DNA of 64,000 nucleotides from Paraburkholderia tropica (lineage in GTDB: Bacteria > Pseudomonadota > Gammaproteobacteria > Burkholderiales > Burkholderiaceae). Shown one piece after another: positions 60,494-64,000 of this stretch. The notes beneath the pieces were generated by a model, which ran no database searches, had not been told where the DNA came from, and saw only the letters and a program-made list of their open reading frames with translations. A program made the translations under genes and the position numbers. The DNA is taken from assembly GCF_900109265.1 (NCBI RefSeq), contig NZ_FNZM01000004.1:62001-126000 (forward strand), in the 5' to 3' direction. Every line of letters starts with the position of its first letter. Positions within the stretch are counted from its first letter, which is position 1.

Positions 60494-61864
60494 ATGCCCT
60501 ACCCCACACTCGTCGCGTGTCGCCACTGTGATGCGCTTTACCGCAAGCCGCGCCTGCAGCGTCGCCAGTCCGCGCGCTGCTCGCGTTGCAGCACCGCGCT
60601 CTACCGCGAAAACGCGGCGCAACTCGACCGCATCGGCGCGATCACGGTCGCGGCGCTCGTCACCTTCCTCATCGCGCAGTCGTTTCCCATCATCGAACTC
60701 GACGCCAACGGCATCACCTCGCAGTCGAGCCTGCTCGGCGCGCTCGTGGTGCTGTGGCGCGAGGGCATGCAGTCCGTTGCGTCGATGGTGTTCTGCGCGA
60801 CTTTTCTGTTCCCGCTGATCGAGATGGTCGCGCTGCTTTACGTGCTGCTGCCACTGCGCCGCGGCATCGTCGCGCCGGGCTTCAACCTCATGATGAAGGC
60901 GCTTCGCTTCGTGCGGCCCTGGGGCATGCTCGAAGTCTTCATGGTCGGGATACTCGTTGCGATCGTCAAACTGGTGAGCATCGCGCGCGTGATTCCGGAA
61001 ACGGCCCTGTTCGCATTCGCCGCCCTGACGCTCATGCTGGCTGTCATCGCGGCGTTCGATCCGCGCGGGCTCTGGGATGTCGTCGATGGGTTGCGCGCTC
61101 GCGGAGCGGACCGTTCGCCGTCGCCGCGACATCAGCACCATCAGCACCATCAGCACCATCAGCACCATCAGCACCGTCAGCACAGCGAAGGACGCGAAAC
61201 GCCCAGCCCCACGACCGCGCGCGAAGCGGGCCTCGATTGCTGCCACGTCTGCGGACAACTGGAAGCGCGGCAGCCGCACGCGCACGACCGGCGCTGCACG
61301 CGCTGCGATACGCCGCTGCACACCCGCCGGCCCGATGCGCTGCGCCGCACGTGGGCGCTGCTGTCCGCCGCGGCGATTCTCTATATCCCGGCGAACGTGC
61401 TGCCCATCATGAACACGGCGACGCTCGCACACGATCGCGGCGACACCATCCTGAGCGGCATCGTTCACTTCTGGCTGACGGGCGAGTGGCTGATTGCGGC
61501 CATCGTCTTCATCGCCAGCATCATGGTGCCGCTGCTCAAGCTCTCGGCGCTCGGGCTGCTCGCGCTGACCTCGCAGCGCCGTTCCACCTGGCGCTCGGCG
61601 GAACGCACCACGCTTTATCGCATCGTTGAATTCATCGGCCGCTGGTCGATGCTCGACATCTTCGTCATCGCGCTCACCGTTTCGCTGGTGCGCTTTGGCT
61701 CGTTCGGCGTCGTCACTGCCGGACCCGGCGCGATCGCCTTCGGTTCCGTCGTGATCCTGACGATGCTCGCGTCGATGCAGTTCGATCCGCGGCTCATCTG
61801 GGATCCGGTTCCCGGCGCCACGCAGGAACGCCCGCAACACACAAAGGAACACTCGAATGACTAG
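60494..61864 (+). CDS. pqiA: Paraquat-inducible protein A (PqiA), inner-membrane component
   Basis: A 456-residue protein with two PqiA modules. Each starts with a rubredoxin-like zinc ribbon (CRHCDALY...CSRCSTALY, residues ~9-35; CHVCGQLE...CTRCDTPLH, ~252-280) and has several transmembrane helices (VTFLIAQSFPIIELDA; NVLPIMNTATLAHDRGDTIL). It works with the MCE protein PqiB and lipoprotein PqiC in inter-membrane lipid transport. A His-Gln-rich linker (~213-231) from a 9-base tandem repeat separates the modules. Its stop overlaps pqiB by eight bases. Confidence 0.93.
   Translation: MPYPTLVACRHCDALYRKPRLQRRQSARCSRCSTALYRENAAQLDRIGAITVAALVTFLIAQSFPIIELDANGITSQSSLLGALVVLWREGMQSVASMVFCATFLFPLIEMVALLYVLLPLRRGIVAPGFNLMMKALRFVRPWGMLEVFMVGILVAIVKLVSIARVIPETALFAFAALTLMLAVIAAFDPRGLWDVVDGLRARGADRSPSPRHQHHQHHQHHQHHQHRQHSEGRETPSPTTAREAGLDCCHVCGQLEARQPHAHDRRCTRCDTPLHTRRPDALRRTWALLSAAAILYIPANVLPIMNTATLAHDRGDTILSGIVHFWLTGEWLIAAIVFIASIMVPLLKLSALGLLALTSQRRSTWRSAERTTLYRIVEFIGRWSMLDIFVIALTVSLVRFGSFGVVTAGPGAIAFGSVVILTMLASMQFDPRLIWDPVPGATQERPQHTKEHSND
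61130..61183 (+). repeat. Six-copy 9-base minisatellite in pqiA
   Basis: The unit CATCAGCAC occurs six times in tandem (the last copy is CGTCAGCAC). It encodes repeated His-Gln-His in the cytosolic linker between the two PqiA modules. Copy number may vary between strains without frameshift. Confidence 0.9.
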
Positions 61865-63494
61865 TCCGAAAGGCATCCGGCCACCTTCCGGCGACGCTGC
61901 ACCGCCCGATGCAAACGACCCGGATATCGTCGAGCCGCGACGCTGGCTGCCGTCGCTCATCTGGATCGTGCCGCTCGTTGCCGCGCTGATCGGCATCGGC
62001 CTCGTGGCGAAATCGGTCGCCATGCGCGGCCCCACCATCACCATCAGCTTTCTGAGCGCCGAAGGGCTCGAACCCGGCAAAACCAAGGTCAAGTACAAGA
62101 ATGTCGATATCGGCTCGGTGCGTGCGGTCAAGCTCTCGCCGAACCTCTCGCACGTGCTCGCGACGGTCGAGCTGACGAAGGACGCCGGCAGCTTCGCGAC
62201 GAAGGACAGCCGCTTCTGGGTGGTGCGTCCGCGTGTGGGCGCGGGCGGCGTGTCGGGTCTCGGCACGCTGCTCTCCGGTGCCTACATCGGCGCCGACGCG
62301 GGCCGCTCGGCGGAAACCGCGCACGACTTCACGGGCCTCGAAACGCCGCCTGCCGTCACCATCGACGAGAAGGGGCATCAATACGCGCTGCACAGCAAGG
62401 ATCTGGGCTCGCTCGATATCGGCACGCCGATCTTCTATCGCCGCATGCAGGTCGGTCAGGTGATCAATTATTCGCTCGACAAGGACGGCTCGGGCGTGAC
62501 CGTGCAGGTGTTCGTGCGCGCGCCCTACGATCAGTACGTGGGCGTCAATACGCGCTGGTGGCATGCGAGCGGTGTGAACGTGCAGCTCGATTCGAGCGGC
62601 TTCAAGGTCAACACGCAGTCGCTGGCCACCGTCATGGCGGGCGGCCTCGCGTTCGAAACGCCGCCGGGCGAAGCGGCCGGCGCTCAGGCGCCGGCGAACG
62701 CGGGCTTCACGCTCGCGTCCGACGAAAGCGAAGCGATGCACGAACCCGACGGCAAACCCGTTCGCGTGGTGATGAACTTCAACCAGTCGTTGCGCGGGCT
62801 GTCGGTCGGCGCGCCCGTGGATTTCCGCGGCATCGTGCTCGGCCAGGTGACCGATATCGGCATCGACTATGACGCGAAGAGCGGCAATTTCACGATGCCC
62901 GTGACGATGAATCTTTATCCGCTGCGCCTTGTGCGCCGCTCGCGCGGCAGTCCGACGCCGCCACCGGATTCGCCGCAGAGCCACGCGCTGATCGAGCGCC
63001 TCGTGCAACACGGCCTGCGCGGACAGTTGCGCAACGGCAATCTGCTGACGGGGCAGCTCTACGTCGCGCTCGACATGTTCCCGAAGGCGGCGCCCGCGAA
63101 GGCCGATCTCGACCACGATCCGATGCAATTGCCGACCGTGCCGAATTCGCTCGACGAACTCCAGCAGCAGGTCGCCGATATCACGAAGAAACTCAATCAG
63201 ATTCCGTTCGACAAGATCGGGAACAACCTCAATGAGTCGCTCAAAAGCGCGAATCAGATGTTCGGTCAGGTTAACAATGAGCTGCTGCCCCAGATGCAGG
63301 GCACACTCGCCGAAGCGCAGAAAACCTTCAGCGCCGCTCAGTCCACGCTGCAGCAGGATTCGCCACTGCAGTCGGACGTGCACCAGGCGCTGCAGGAACT
63401 GACGCGCACGCTGCAATCGCTGAACTCGCTCTCGGATTACCTCGAGCGCCATCCGGAGTCGCTGCTGCGCGGCAAATCAGGAGACAAACCATGA
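61857..63494 (+). CDS. pqiB: PqiB, MCE-domain inter-membrane lipid transport protein
   Basis: A 545-residue protein. It has an N-terminal membrane helix (LPSLIWIVPLVAALIGIGLV, ~27-46), then three MCE domains (GLEPGKTKVKYKNVDIGSV; DIGTPIFYRRMQVGQV; LSVGAPVDFRGIVLGQVTDI) and a C-terminal coiled coil (~430-540, Gln/Leu-rich). MCE hexamers form a periplasm-spanning lipid conduit. It overlaps pqiA by eight bases and pqiC by four (ATGA). Confidence 0.95.
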   Translation: MTSPKGIRPPSGDAAPPDANDPDIVEPRRWLPSLIWIVPLVAALIGIGLVAKSVAMRGPTITISFLSAEGLEPGKTKVKYKNVDIGSVRAVKLSPNLSHVLATVELTKDAGSFATKDSRFWVVRPRVGAGGVSGLGTLLSGAYIGADAGRSAETAHDFTGLETPPAVTIDEKGHQYALHSKDLGSLDIGTPIFYRRMQVGQVINYSLDKDGSGVTVQVFVRAPYDQYVGVNTRWWHASGVNVQLDSSGFKVNTQSLATVMAGGLAFETPPGEAAGAQAPANAGFTLASDESEAMHEPDGKPVRVVMNFNQSLRGLSVGAPVDFRGIVLGQVTDIGIDYDAKSGNFTMPVTMNLYPLRLVRRSRGSPTPPPDSPQSHALIERLVQHGLRGQLRNGNLLTGQLYVALDMFPKAAPAKADLDHDPMQLPTVPNSLDELQQQVADITKKLNQIPFDKIGNNLNESLKSANQMFGQVNNELLPQMQGTLAEAQKTFSAAQSTLQQDSPLQSDVHQALQELTRTLQSLNSLSDYLERHPESLLRGKSGDKP

Positions 63495-64000
63495 CGTTCC
63501 GGTTTCTGTCGCTTCGGGCCACCGTCCCGGCACTCGCGCTCGCGGCGGCGCTCGCGGGCTGCGCCTCGCCCGTCAGCCACTTTTATACGCTGAGCCCGAG
63601 CGACGACGCGGCGCGCACTCGGCCCGCTGCCGCTCCGAAGGACGGCAATCCGGCGTCGTTGATCGAACTCGCGCCCGTCGACGTGCCGCCGCAAGTCGCG
63701 AAGGCGCAGTTCGTCGTGCAGACCGACGCGAACCAGGTGCGCGTGCTCGAACAGGAACGCTGGGCGTCGATGCCCGGCGACGAGATTCGCCGCGCGCTGT
63801 CGGGCGATCTCACGCAGCAGTTGAATACGATCGACGTGTACGGCTCGCCGCATCCCGCAGGCGTGCCGGTCTATCGCGTCAGCGTGAACGTGCAGCGCTT
63901 CGAATCGTGGCCCGCTTCGCACGCGCTGATCGACGCGGTCTGGAGCGTGCGCTCGCTCGACTCGCAGACCGTCATGACCTGCCGCAGCGTGCTCAATGAA
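63491..64000 (+). CDS. pqiC: PqiC/YmbA lipoprotein (partial at window end)
   Basis: The first 170 residues of an ABC-transport auxiliary lipoprotein. The signal and lipobox are ALAAALAGC, followed by PVSHFYTLSP (DUF330 start) and QVRVLEQERWASMPGDEIRRAL. PqiC anchors the PqiB tunnel at the outer membrane. It starts in the pqiB stop (ATGA). The open frame continues past 64000. Confidence 0.9.
   Translation, partial: MTFRFLSLRATVPALALAAALAGCASPVSHFYTLSPSDDAARTRPAAAPKDGNPASLIELAPVDVPPQVAKAQFVVQTDANQVRVLEQERWASMPGDEIRRALSGDLTQQLNTIDVYGSPHPAGVPVYRVSVNVQRFESWPASHALIDAVWSVRSLDSQTVMTCRSVLNE

Noticed and set aside
61130..61183. Possible CRISPR-like tandem repeat
   Set aside because: The units are contiguous 9-mers with no spacers and are in frame within pqiA, so this is a coding minisatellite.

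Overview
The window is a GC-rich proteobacterial chromosome segment with a Burkholderiaceae look (Paraburkholderia/Caballeronia/Burkholderia type). The grounds are strong G/C third-position bias, an OmpC-like porin of the Burkholderia type, and many LysR/GntR/TetR-controlled catabolic islands. No rRNA, tRNA, CRISPR array, insertion sequence or phage gene was found. The layout reads as accessory or secondary-replicon metabolic territory, with a few housekeeping-type genes (gltA, glsA, pqiABC, an mreB-like gene). Assignment to a genus is inference.

Left part (1-16.8 kb): LysR regulator and nitronate monooxygenase; a divergent AsnC/Lrp regulator facing diaminopropionate ammonia-lyase and an M20 amidohydrolase; a nucleotidyltransferase (MNT)/HEPN-like pair behind a striking array of four GTTGT-N7-ACAAC sites; LysR divergent from a DHA2 exporter; a porin; a type-II-family asparaginase; a glycogen-debranching-type enzyme; and citrate synthase with an unusual repeat-rich upstream region.

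Middle (16.9-39.9 kb): an alpha/beta hydrolase, a stand-alone MreB paralogue and an esterase, then a tightly overlapped four-gene operon (DUF218 protein, MGDG-synthase-like glycosyltransferase, membrane protein, dual-specificity-type phosphatase). Next is a long minus-strand operon, about 32.5 to 23.4 kb. It runs amidase, NodB/PgdA-type hydrolase, MFS transporter, two SDRs, a tiny MCGMCG-starting protein, a COG0523 GTPase, a solute-binding protein without a signal peptide (TTG start inside the previous stop), and a GntR with two winged helices. I read it as a cyclic-imide or related ring-amide catabolic locus. A D-arginine-utilisation-like locus follows (FAD dehydrogenase, basic-amino-acid binding protein, ornithine-cyclodeaminase-family enzyme, DauR-like regulator), then glutaminase and a YjdM/PhnA zinc-ribbon protein.

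Right part (40-64 kb): haem uptake (Fur-like protein, HmuS, TonB receptor with a Fur box); an IlvD/Edd dehydratase; a resorcinol/hydroxyquinol pathway (FAD hydroxylase, intradiol dioxygenase, maleylacetate reductase) with a TetR regulator; a sulfonate-type flavin monooxygenase and binding protein without ABC partners; a TetR-controlled EmrA-EmrB-OMF efflux operon; and pqiABC, in which pqiA carries a His-rich minisatellite and pqiC runs off the window end.

The strongest candidates for something undescribed are the MNT/HEPN-like module with its helically phased operators and the imidase-type operon with a leaderless binding protein, a COG0523 GTPase and a tiny N-terminal-Cys protein.
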